Source: Hsuehochloa calcarea
Lineage: Eukaryota; Streptophyta; Magnoliopsida; Poales; Poaceae
Direction of reading: 5' to 3'
Assembly: GCA_036346395.1 (NCBI GenBank)
Contig: CM070596.1
Coordinates: 7,921,843-7,985,842, forward strand
DNA length: 64,000 nucleotides
Positions within the stretch are counted from its first letter, which is position 1, and every line of letters starts with the position of its first letter. The notes under the pieces are model-generated. The model saw nothing but the letters and a program-made list of their open reading frames with translations, had not been told where the DNA came from and did not search any database. Made by a program: the position numbers and the translations under genes. Positions 47,284-57,129 of this stretch are shown in pieces.

Positions 47284-48153
47284 TAGTGATGGGCATTGGA
47301 TCGGGCCGGGGTTCATCATGCTTCGGGCCGCGTCATGCCATGCTGGCCCGCCTCACCTCCTGTCAGGCCCAGCCACGGCTCAAAGCCCATCGTGTCAATA
47401 CCGTGCCGTGTCGGTTCAAGTCCAACCTTAAGTAACTATAGACGTCCGAAAAGACAACAGCCGCCGCCCAGGAAGGCAAAGACACCCATGTCATCCACGC
47501 CCGCTCCCCCTCGTCATAGCCTCCTCCTCCTGGACGCCGATGAAGAGCTTCGTCCACCTCGGGCTGCTTGTGCGCTGCGAAGGGGTGAGAAGGGCGGACG
47601 ACGACGAGGTAGCGGGAGGGAGGGAGGGAGGGCAGCGACACGTGGGAAGGGAGAGAGGGAGGGAGGGTGCGGTCGGCGGTGCGTGAGGAGGGAGAGGAAG
47701 GGAGGGCGGCAATCGGAGGCACGTGAAGAGGGAGGCGACTAGAGTTGGAGGGAGGAGAATAAGAGAATGTGATTAGGTATTCGGAATTTGGGAGCCAGAG
47801 CTCTGGAGAAGGGGTTGGGGGAGGTCGGGAGGGATGTTGGGGGCAGGGCGGGGTGCAGAAGGGGTGATTGATTAGGGCAGGCGGGGTGTGGAGGAGTGAT
47901 TGAGCCAGACCAAGGGGGAATTGGGCTAGAACGGAAAGGTTGGGCCTATTTCTTGCTTGGCAGACCAAGCACAACTCATCTGGCTGTGTCGTGCTGTGTT
48001 GCTCAATTGGCCGCATTCTCAGGCCCAGTTTGCGCCGCTGTTCGTGCCGTGACAGCCCGGCCCACCACATGTCGTGTTGTGCCGTGCTTAAACCGTACCG
48101 TGTCGATCGGATCTCGAACCGATCTGAAAAACACAGCCTAACTCCCAGCTCTA
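47284..48153. mobile_element. non-autonomous hAT-like element
   Basis: An 870-bp block whose ends form short inverted tips, TAGTGATGGGC at the left and TAGAGCTGGGA read inward from the right, matching the TAGNGNTGGG tips of many plant hAT elements. Flanking 8-mers ATTCTAAA (47276-47283) and GTTCTATA (48154-48161) agree at six of eight positions, as expected for an old 8-bp target duplication. Near each end are GGCCCGG/GCCGTGC-type subterminal repeats (for example CGTGCCGTG, GCCGTGC, GGCCCAG). The open frames inside are low-complexity and not transposase. Confidence 0.55.
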
Positions 48154-48840
48154 GTTCTATAGGATTCAATTCAATAAAATCACTTTAGTACAACTAAATT
48201 CAAATTTTCCCCACGAGAGAAGAATTAGCGTTTGTGCAATCTCTCACTGAGAACGAAATCGGAGCGAACTCAATTTTACAGAGCTTCTTGAGATCGAATT
48301 AGCATGTTCATCGGTTACGGTAAACACGAGTAGAGTGTTTCTTTGACTGACATGCGGGCCACCGACTGTATGCTGGGGTCACCCTTATCCATAAAAAGGT
48401 CCACGTGGGCAGTAGAGTCGCCCAGCTCGCTTCGCTTCCGCTGCGTGCCAAAATAAGGCGAGAAGGGGTTGGAAAAGTATACGACCCCGAGTGGGGGCCC
48501 ACGACGGTTGGCCGTGCCCCACGTGCGACGATTTTATCATATCGTATGAGCTGGACGACCGCGGGAGGCAGGGAAGGAAGCTGAGTGGAAACGGAAGGCG
48601 CGGCGGCGGGGTGGTCAAACACGCTCGGGCGGCGGGCCCGGTCCACGTGCGGCTCGACCCGGCCCGTTTTCGTCCAGGTTGCCGCAAAATCATTGAAGCC
48701 GAGCCCGAGCGCCTCCCTTCTCCCCTCTTCCTCGTAAATTTTAGTAATTTTTTTTTTGCTTTTTGGAAAGAAAAAAAAATTCATAATATTTTACTGGATA
48801 GCCACGTGATTCATAGTATGTTATTTATTGTAAAAGAAAA

Positions 48841-48908
48841 TTCCCAACATATAGCTAAGATCCGAGCTTCAAAAATTCCCAACATATAGCTAAGATCCGA
48901 GCTTCAAA
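48841..48908 (+). repeat. 35-bp perfect tandem duplication
   Basis: TTCCCAACATATAGCTAAGA and the following CCGAGCTTC block start at 48841 and again at 48876. Confidence 0.95.
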
Positions 48909-49233
48909 TATAACTGAACACATTTTATTTTTCTTTTCAAGGTGACCGGGCAAGCTCCTGGTGTGAAGATCGGTGGAGAAAACGGAGGAACTGCGTGGTT
49001 CTTGTCATATATATGTACCCTTCCAATGTGTGCGCCAAATTCTAAAACTTGGTCATCGTTGGCTCATGTTTTGGTAAGGTTTGGCAACAAATGAACTAGA
49101 ACCAATCGGCAAACTTAAACAAAAGTGGTAGTAAACCAAAGTGGGTGCCAAATTTCATAAAAGCTACCTTTTTTTTTTTGCATACGTCGGTTCAGACATA
49201 TTCTTTATCTTTACTGTTATAAAAGTATGATTC

Positions 49234-49355
49234 AGTGGTGGAGAATCTATCATCTATCTTTCCATCTTGTGAGTTGGTGTGATCTTTTATCGATAGTGGT
49301 GGAGAGTCTATCATCTATCTTTTCATCTTATGAGTTGGTGTGATCTTTTATCAAT
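49234..49355 (+). repeat. 61-bp tandem duplication
   Basis: AGTGGTGGAGAATCTATCAT at 49234 recurs at 49295 as AGTGGTGGAGAGTCTATCAT, both followed by GAGTTGGTGTGATCTTTTAT. Confidence 0.9.
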
Positions 49356-51146
49356 GGATATGTGCATACATGCATATGCTACTATAAGATCTCCCGCAGA
49401 CAGTTAGATCATATGCACATTTAGTTTATGATAAGACTCTTTATAGCTTGCTGATCGGATGTGAATTTTGTATGTAACTTTTAGATATAAGGATAATTAC
49501 TTTGTGTATATTGATTTTTCAAGTTTAGAACATATATATGTTTATTTGTAATCCGTTGTAACGTATGGACACCCGATTGGTTTTTATCTACAATTGTGTT
49601 GCAGTAAATCTATTCTTTCTGTGGGGGAACATACACCTTACTCACGGGTCACGGCACATAGATCACCTAGCATGTAACAACACATTGGCAGGATGGATAA
49701 TGCATATATCGGAGATGGCAACATGGCCCAAACTTATGCCAGCCTCTCAACGAATTTAGGGATTACTTACATCAGAGAGAGAAGAAAAGGAAATTTAATG
49801 TTGCATACGAGTATTTAACCTGTCTAGGTGCGACTGATCAACGTCGTCGGCCGTCGCGATCCATGAGGCCGGTCGATAGGTCTCGCGGGAAGGTTATCGC
49901 GTCGTCGTCGGTCGCCATCTGCGCACGACTGGCCGGAGGATGGGCGGGTGGGTGAAGCACTTTTTTTCTTCTTTTCAAAACACGCTAAAAACTTACGCGC
50001 CGTTATATTAATAGAAATAGATAAAGTACCACCGTTCTACTACAATAAAGGAGAACACTGATGGCACTCGCCAAATCAAAAATAAAAACACAGAAAATAT
50101 AAAAGAAATACAACTAAATCTCTACTGGTTCTAGGCTAAGAGAGCCAGCAATTCAGGCATAAAGCACCACCTATACACGACAACACTCCGTAACGGGTGG
50201 TCTCCGAAACTTTCTGTATAGAGCTGTACTTTTTTGCTGAAAACACTTGTATTTCTTGCCTTACGTAACAACTGTAGATGTTTTACTATCGATATTATAA
50301 AGTAAATATTGTTAATATTTATAATGACAAATCTAATAATAGTATTATCTCATAATTAATCTAAATATTTTTTATATGTTATTAGTCAAAATTAGATAAA
50401 TTTAACTGCACATTTTCTAAAATGTTTTATATTTCTAAAACTGGGGAGTACTTTGTAGTTTTTTTTTTTCTTCAGAAACTTTGATTCTTCGGAAGCCCAG
50501 CCACCATCTAGTAGTGCTTCTTTTTTAGACTAGAGCTGATTCCGTGGTCGTGCACGGCACTGCATACAAACGTTTGGTTTAGTCAAGCGCACGACTGCGA
50601 ATTTGTGTAGATAAGTCTTCAAGTAATTGTTCTTGTTTGACTAAGCTGAATTGAAATGCAGCTGTGTTCGGGTGCTCCGGAGACAAGGAAAACTAGCTAA
50701 TACTAGGGTTGTTCATTTTGCTACCATACCAAAAAAAAAAACAACTGTATTGGTAAACTCGATTTGATCGATATCCGATATGAGGTTCAGAAATCAAGGT
50801 TTATGGGATTTCGTTTTTTTGGGTAAAAAAAATTGGTTGAAAAACGAAAACCCAAAAATGTTGGGTTGCTGAGTTACATCCTATACTGTGCACTCAACAG
50901 TCAAGTTCTAACTCCTAACCCTAGATCACCCCGCGCAGCCGCACTGCCACCCCCTCTAGCCGCAAGCCGCCCCCTCCAGCCCTCCACCCAGTCCACGTAG
51001 CGCCGCGCCGCCATCCGGGCCTCCCTTTATCCACGCCTGTTCTTTTCTCCCATTTTTTTTTATTTTCGCCCAGACCGAATTACACGGCCTGTTCTTTTCC
51101 GGGCCCGTTCTGCTCGACCCACTTCAGTCGAAACAAAACACCGACT

Positions 51147-51958
51147 CGTGGTAGGGTTTCCTACCTATTCACCCGGTGGCGGCGGCTTCATGCCGCAGGA
51201 GGCGATCTTTGCGGCGTGTGGGACGGACACTCGAGGCGAAGCGCCGCTTGCGGCGGCGGTGCGTGGTCGTGTGGGGCGATCTTGGTCGCGGTGGCGTCGT
51301 CGGCGCCGCTGGCGGCGTCGGTGGTGCCGAGCCCATACAAGAGCGGATGGCGGCGGCAGGCGGTCGCGAGCAGGTCGGGTAGCGCGGTTTGGCGATGCTG
51401 CGGGTCGGCGGCGCGATTTGCGGCGGCACTTGGCTTGCAAAGGTTTGGCGCGGTGGTCGCACATGACCACAACCACTGTTACTCGACGCGAGGCGGTGCC
51501 GTGGCCGTCGGCGGGCGCGCGGTGGTCGATATCGACTACAACCAGCGTATTCGACGCGAGGAGGCGGCGTGGCGATCGCGAGGCGCGCGGCGGTTGTACA
51601 CGACTACGACCACCGATATTGTGGTCGTATAGTACTGCAACCAGCGTGCTCGACACAAGGAGGCGGTGCTGTGGCCGTGCGGGCGGTAGCGGTGTTCGAT
51701 GCAATTACCGATCGGCTTGGCGGCGACTTCAAGTCGGCTCATGAGATTAGAATGTATTTGTAATCTACCGATCGGTATTGTGCCAGCGACTTCAAGTCGG
51801 CTTGCGGTAGATTAGAGCGGATTTGCACCGTAAAAAAAACCAATCTAGAAAACCAAATTTGCATGATTGAAAGCAATATAAAAAAACGATTCAATCTACG
51901 AGTGTCATGCTACGACGGCTACCTTTCGATTCGAGAAGAGTCGATTGTGCTGATAACG
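51147..51958 (-). pseudogene. internal start of a minus-strand copia-like element, with tandem repeats
   Basis: Read on the minus strand this follows the LTR at 51959-52246 and its primer-binding-like CGTTATCAGCAC. No intact Gag frame is seen. Frames on both strands in 51150-51760 are Arg/Ala-rich products of GC content. Two repeat sets are clear: three copies of a block near 68 bp at about 51463-51690 (GACTACAACCAGCGTATTCG / CTGCAACCAGCGTGCTCG and GAGGAGGCGG / AAGGAGGCGG), and two copies of a block near 59 bp at about 51708-51830 (ACCGATCGG...GCGACTTCAAGTCGGC). Confidence 0.45.
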
Positions 51959-52246
51959 TGTTAAGGAACCGTCGCTTGCGAGTCCAGTCTAAGCGATTAC
52001 CTCGTAGACAAACTCAGAATCGTAAGAACGATGCAACAATACAAGAACAGAATAATAGATTGAACACAGAGATACGCAGAATCTTACGACTTCTCTTTAT
52101 TCGTTCTTTAAAGCTGTTGTACAATCGCCCCCCTCCCCACACACAACCCACACACACACATTTATATAGTATTTTGAAAGAACGAGAAACCCATCGTAAA
52201 TCAGACCTGTCTGAGCAGGACCTGGTTTCTTAACTTAGTTTCAACA
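51959..52246 (-). mobile_element. short copia-type LTR (minus orientation)
   Basis: On the minus strand it begins TGTTGAAACTAAG, ends GGTTCCTTAACA (288 bp), and is followed at once by CGTTATCAGCAC, a primer-binding sequence found in some plant copia elements. The pol region and second LTR are missing. The element is a remnant. Confidence 0.6.
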
Positions 52247-52489
52247 ATGATACGGCCGATTCCTTTATCGTCCTTTATCGGAGGCAAACCGCAAGGCTTG
52301 GAGACAAGGTTCAGTTTCAGACTGCAATGCATCCCTCGTATACTCTACTTCTGACTTTCTGAGCATGTAAACTCGGCCCAGCCCAATTAGAAACTCTCTG
52401 ATCATGGAAGCTGTGGCCTGGCCTGGCCCAGTTTCGGCCAGTGGCTGTATGTATGAGGTGCAGCCCAAAAAAAAAAGAGATAAAACAGG

Positions 52490-52571
52490 CGTGGTCGGCA
52501 GGACTCGAACCAGCGCGGGCAAAGCCCACATGATTTCTAGTCATGCCCGACAACAACTCCGGCACGACCAC
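52490..52571 (-). tRNA. tRNA-Ser (anticodon AGA), possibly degenerate
   Basis: On the minus strand the 82-base sequence starts GTGGTCG and ends CGACCAC plus discriminator G, a perfect seven-pair acceptor stem. The anticodon arm CATGA-CTAGAAA-TCATG presents AGA, reading serine UCU codons. A long variable arm (GTGGGCTTTGCCCGC) marks the serine class, and the T arm contains GGTTCGAGTCC. Oddities are one T-stem mismatch (GCTGG against CCTGC) and a D-loop reading GTTGTTGTC where plant serine tRNAs usually have GTGGTTATC, which would lose one conserved G. A TTTT terminator lies within ten bases downstream (minus strand). No intron. It could be active or recently decayed. Confidence 0.8.
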
Positions 52572-52659
52572 CCGAACGATAAAAGAGTACAGAAACAATT
52601 TATAATGCCGTTGCTCAATACAAATTACTATTCCATATATTTTCAATTAGTTGACTTGT

Positions 52660-53021
52660 ATTCTTTTATTCCCTCGAAAGATAAACTTCTTGATGAGGAC
52701 ATCACTTCTACCGATACAAATACTCCTCATGTGCCGGGTACAATTACTCGAGTACGTGCTCGTCAACTTATTTATCAGGTAAATTCGTTTCTAGGGCTGA
52801 GTTTATTATTTGAGAACTCTATGATGCTGTCTAACGGAGATAATTTACTTGTACTTAGGAATCTAGGACTACGACCAGTTCAAGAAGGTCTACGACCAGT
52901 TCCGCAGGGTCTACGATCACTTCAAGAAGGCTTACAACCAGAGATAACATGGACTCCTCAACACCACTCCAGGACCAGTCATACGACTAGATCTTCGACC
53001 AGAGATACACGACCTGGATAG
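52660..53021 (+). pseudogene. C-terminal end of a Ty3/gypsy polyprotein
   Basis: The frame carries DEDITSTDTNTPHVPGTITR then VRARQLIYQVNSFLG and NLLVLRNLG, the standard closing motifs of a common plant gypsy family, then a short repeated tail (LRPVQEGLRPVPQGLRSLQ) from a tandem repeat of about 24 bp, and stops at 53019-53021. Integrase and upstream parts are missing here. A matching integrase core lies downstream at 53527-54275, so the order is scrambled. Confidence 0.75.
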
Positions 53022-53030
53022 TGAATAAGG

Positions 53031-53481
53031 TGTTGCGTCACCATTTTGGCCTAATATGGTCTTGTAAGCGTGTCGAGATCGGAGTCCAGATTGTGTACGC
53101 CTCTTCCCGCGGCCGCACAACCCTAGGTCGATATCCTCACGTACCCCTATATATATACAGTAGCCGTCATAGTTTAACATGTGTTTTTATTAGAGATTAT
53201 TCTGCTTAGCAGTCTCACCGCACGTTCGGTTGAGGAACCCCACATTGTGAGCTTCATCTATATTCGCAATACAATATCAGATTGCATCTTCTACTTTCTT
53301 GCTTGTGTTCTCGATTCACATGCAGGAGATAGCCTTCTTGGCGAGATCAACCGCGTTCGACACGATTGATAATCATCGGAGCAATGGTGTAGTGATTGCG
53401 AGGGGTTTGATCTGTTTCGGTGAACCTTGGATCATCAATGTCGAGTTCTCCACAATCGACTTATCGATCTGCGTACTAACA
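53031..53481 (+). mobile_element. probable LTR of the same gypsy family
   Basis: Begins TGTTGCGTCACC just after the polyprotein end and can end ...GCGTACTAACA. It contains a TATA-like CCTATATATATACAG near 53146-53160 and a leader-like tail. Ends are inferred from TGTT/AACA tips and position. Confidence 0.5.
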
Positions 53482-53526
53482 AGCTATGCATTCCAGCTAG
53501 CTCTGTTCGTCTTTTGTTGTTATAGG

Positions 53527-54275
53527 AGGCGCATGGAGGGGGATTGATGGGTCACTTCGGCGTGTAGAAGACCGAGGACATTCTGACTCACCACTTTTAA
53601 TGGCCAAAGATGAGGCGTGACGTCGAACGCTTCATTACCCGCTGCACCACGTGCCAAAAAGCTAAGTCACGACTTAATCCTCATGATTTATACATGCCCC
53701 TTCATGTTCCAAGCATACCCTGGGAAGATATTTCTATGGACTTTGTTTTAGGGCTTCCTAGAACAAAGAAGGGGAGGGATATTATTTTTGTTATCGTGGA
53801 TATATTTTCTAAGATGGCTCATTTTATACCATGTCATAAAAGTGATGATGCTTCAAATGTTGCTGATTTGTTCTTTAAGGAAATTGTTCGCTTGCATGGT
53901 GTTCCGAATATGATAGTTTCAGATCGTGATGCTAAATTTCTTAGTCATTTTTGGAGAACATTGTGGGGGTAAGTTGGGGACTAAGCTGTTATTTTTCACT
54001 ACTTGTCATCCCCAAACCGATGGACAAACTGAGGTTGTCAATAGAATCTTGTCCACTATGCTTAGGGCTGTGCTTAAAAAGAACTTAAAAATGTGGGAAG
54101 ACTGCTTGCCTCATGTGGAGTTTGCTTATAATCGTTCGCAGCATTTTACCACAAAGAAGTGTCCTTTGGAGATTGTTTATGGATTCATCCCTCGTGCACC
54201 TATCGACTTGTTACCTCTTCCAGCTTTGGAGAAAGTAAATTTTGATGCTCAACAACGTGCTGGGTTGATACTTGA
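53527..54275 (+). pseudogene. Ty3/gypsy integrase (zinc-binding and core), degenerate
   Basis: Integrase joins element DNA to the host chromosome. The HHCC zinc-binding region is present as GLMGHFGV, THHF, WPKMRRDVERF and CTTCQKAK, but interrupted by two in-frame stops. The core follows: MDFVLGLPRT, FSKMAHFIPCHKSDDA, IVSDRDAKFLSHFW, then, after a +1 frameshift near 53960, KLGTKLLF, HPQTDGQTEVVNR and PHVEFAYNRSQHFTT. The DDE residues are recognisable (D of MDF, D of SDRD, E of QTEVV), split by the frameshift. Sequence is lost after about AQQRAGLIL at 54270, just before the Tat LTR. It lies after, not before, the LTR-like segment of the same family. Confidence 0.88.
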
Positions 54276-54333
54276 CGAGGATCTAATAATCCTCATTTTA
54301 TCTTTTATCTATAATTCTTATTATGGGTAAATA

Positions 54334-55069
54334 TGATGTCACATAGTCCCCAGAGGTACCCCTTATCTATAAGGGAGAAGCCCAACAAGTGATTGTAAGT
54401 TCTTCTACAATCACCCCCATAGTCGTGAGTCTTGCTACGACTATATCATGGTCGTAAGTCCTTCTGCGACCACTACATAGTCGTAAGTCCTTCTACGACT
54501 GTTACCTGGTCGTAAGTCCTTTTACGACTGCTACCTGGTCGTAAGTTCTTCTACGACCAGGTAAACTTCGACCACCTTATAATCAAACCTACAGGCGAGT
54601 GGGTCCAATTGATTAAGGAATCGAGCGGTCTACACGCACTATTATTCCGCTTATTAATGGTGTGTAACTACCCCATTATCTACGGAAGATAATTGCGGAC
54701 GGCGTGAAGAAGCCAAGGCGTCGGTAATTACTGCCATCATGCGCCCGTTACTGGATTAATTAGGCGCATCTCCCGCAGGACAAAACGGCTACTTCTTCAC
54801 GACTATATAAGGGCATCAATCAGAGAGATGAGGGGACAGCGAACAAGAGCTAGTCAAGTAGAAACACAAGTACTATTCTCTGTAATAGTCTTAGTCCTTT
54901 CTTGGATCATCAAGAATACCATACACACGAGATTAGGGTTATTATTCTCTTCGGAGAAGGCCTGAACCTGTCTAAACATCCCGTGTCAATCCACTCTGCG
55001 TGATCTCATCTCTAGGAGACCCCCCGAATCAAACAATCTTTACGTAAGATCGGTTCTAATACACCGACA
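54334..55069 (+). repeat. 5' LTR of the Tat element
   Basis: Begins near TGATGTCACATAG and ends ACACCGACA immediately before GTTGGCGCCGTCC. A TATA-like CTATATAAGGGC lies at about 54802-54813. An array of short hairpins occupies 54419-54565. The left boundary is inferred because the partner LTR lies outside the window; the right boundary is fixed by the primer site. Confidence 0.75.
54419..54565. repeat. array of GTCGTAAG...CTACGAC hairpins in the Tat LTR
   Basis: Five successive units of about 33 bp, each reading close to TGGTCGTAAGTCCTTCTACG followed by ACCA, so GGTCGTA pairs with TACGACC across a short loop. Related units occur in the antisense-gene region at 37020-37130 and 63262-63410. 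Confidence 0.85.
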
Positions 55070-55090
55070 GTTGGCGCCGTCCGTGGGGAT
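55070..55090 (+). other. Tat primer-binding site
   Basis: TTGGCGCCGTCCGTGGGGAT follows the LTR within one or two bases, the form seen at primer sites of plant gypsy elements. Confidence 0.75.
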
Positions 55091-55141
55091 CTTCCGGTAA
55101 TCTCTTGTCAACATACTCTCTTTTTCCAATCTCATGCAATT

Positions 55142-57112
55142 ATGGCAGGAGAATGGAACGAGGAGAACTTGTTTGACTTGGCGGTCTACGCAGACGTCGA
55201 CATGGATGCGGTTTCGACTACGAGCCGAGTGATGCATCCGGCGATGGTGATGTTGCCTCGGAGATTATTCTCCAAGAAACCATCCCATTAATGGAGTTGA
55301 GGAGGGATCCTTATCCCCCACAACAATACGTCCGACAGAGGAGCCAATTCCCTCAAAGGACAAGGGTCAATCCGACCAGGACCGCTCCCAGGAGGACTCA
55401 CAACACAACGAGAGTTCTTTCTCCAAGTGTTCAAGTCCCCTTAAGACGGTCCGACTTGGTAAGTCAAGTTCTGGAAGCCACCATTCCAGGACTCCACCAA
55501 ACATCTAGTGATCCTCTCTCGGGGTAACTCGAGAGGGTGGGATCAAGCATGCTTTTCCGCAAATTCGACCGTCTCCCGCGGATCTCATTTGCGAACGGAG
55601 GCGATTATAACCGGAGTTCCCCTACGGAGGATTACTCCAAGTCGCGAGATGGTGTCCTCGAGCACTCCTCAAGCGGGAGGCCTCGGCGCAAGTGAGAATC
55701 ATCAGCGGAGGTCTTCGTCCTTCCCCAAATCGAGTCGACCTCATGGAGGCCGAGATAAGAACACTCCCCGAAGATCACACACTGCGCCCCCTCGTGGTAA
55801 TGGCAAGGGCACCACCGTTGGCAGAGAGAACCAACACTCACGATGAGCGAGAAATCCTCGACATTCTCGCACTCCACTAAGAAGGCCTCAAAGACCTGAT
55901 GAGGAGGATTTTGATGTCGTCAGAAGAAAGAAAATTGCAGTCCAGAAGAACCTGCCTGGGCGCACTCAACATCAGTCGGAGGAGGTACAAGAACTCCAGG
56001 ACATCAACGACTTGCTCGAGAATCCCAGTCAAGAGCTTGCTCGAACGCCAGGGTACGATCTCTTTGCTGAAGAGATTACGCAAAGACTTCGGACTGTGAT
56101 GACGAGACTGGAGGTACCTCATCGACAACATTCAGGTAGTCGCAGCAATACGACTTCCTCAGCTACCAGTCAATCGAATATTTCTCTACGTAGGAATCGA
56201 CACGGCCATAAGGCGAATCGATCTCCTATTCGGAGAAATACCTTTCGATCAGCTGAAGATCAAGAAGCCCCTCGGAGAGGTGATCATTCACCACTCGACA
56301 AAGAAATTCAACGAGTGGAATACGAGGAGTATTCTCCTCGTAGAATCGAGACCTACTACGAGCAGTCACTGTGCACAAGGTATCGTCGTATACGATCACT
56401 GGTGACATTAACCCTTCTTTCCCGCAAAGAAGCGTCAAGAAGTGATTACCGGATCGGGCATTTTCGCCGACCTTGGCGATTCATGGCCACCTCATTTTCG
56501 ACCGGTGAACATGGAGAAATTTGATGGATCTCAAAATCCCATCAAATTTCTTGAGATCTATCTAACATTTGTCGAAGCGGCGGGAGGAGGAGAGCATGTG
56601 ATGGCGAATTACCTTCCGATTGTGCTCGAAGGATCCGCTCGATCGTGGTTATTAAACCAACCACTCGAGTCGATCTACTCTTGGCAACACCTCGTGATCT
56701 TCTACAGCGAATTTCCAAGGCACATACAACCGCATACGAAAAGAAGGCGACTTGCACGGATAAAGCGAACAACAACGAGACTTTGCGTCAATTCATCAAG
56801 CGCTTTAGTCGGGTTCAGTAACTCAATTCGGAAATTTCGATTCCTCTGTGATCGGGGCTTTTAAGCAAGGAGTCATGATGAAGAATAACGGAGGACATTG
56901 CTCTAAATCCTCCCAACAACATTGTCGAACTCTTGAGATGGCGATCGATATGCAAGCGCTACGAGGCGGTCGAGTGGAACAACACTATCGATCGAGAAAC
57001 ATATACTCCTCGAGAGCGGTGAAGTTGGTAAGGATAAAAAGCAAAAAGTCCAAGAAGAAAATAAAAAGTCAAAAACCACAAACCGGTGGTTCCAAGGAGG
57101 TTACGCCGTGAA
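55142..57112 (+). pseudogene. Tat gag (degenerate)
   Basis: A plausible start is ATG 55142 (MAGEWNEENLFDLAVYADVD). After a long, poorly conserved, Ser/Arg-rich linker broken by many frame changes, the conserved retrotransposon Gag block appears at about 56440-56990: WPPHFRPVNMEKFDGSQNPI, FLEIYLTFVEAAGGGEHVMA, NYLPIVLEGSARSWLLNQPL and WQHLVIFYSEF, then frame-shifted NNETLRQFI..FSRV-type remnants. It would be the particle protein. Fragments are split among three frames; no zinc knuckle was found. Confidence 0.8.
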
Positions 57113-57129
57113 AGATGGAGAGCCCCAAA

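Larger units (their letters stand above)
48154..51146. other. intergenic DNA without identifiable genes
   Basis: 48300-48720 is GC-rich with CCACGTG-type motifs near 48400, 48520 and 48640. Two tandem duplications occur at 48841-48910 and 49234-49355. 50225-50460 is AT-rich with an end AACTGGGGAGTA that resembles a Stowaway-like MITE. A poly-T of about 12 lies near 50460. No coding sequence recognised. Confidence 0.45.

Noticed and set aside
47296..48169. Frames of 148 and 268 codons on opposite strands
   Set aside because: Lie within the hAT-like element, overlap each other, and are Pro/Ser- or Arg/Gly-rich without transposase motifs.
51148..51744. Frames of about 180-200 codons on both strands
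   Set aside because: GC-rich tandem-repeat DNA; frames on all strands are equally open and show no recognisable protein.
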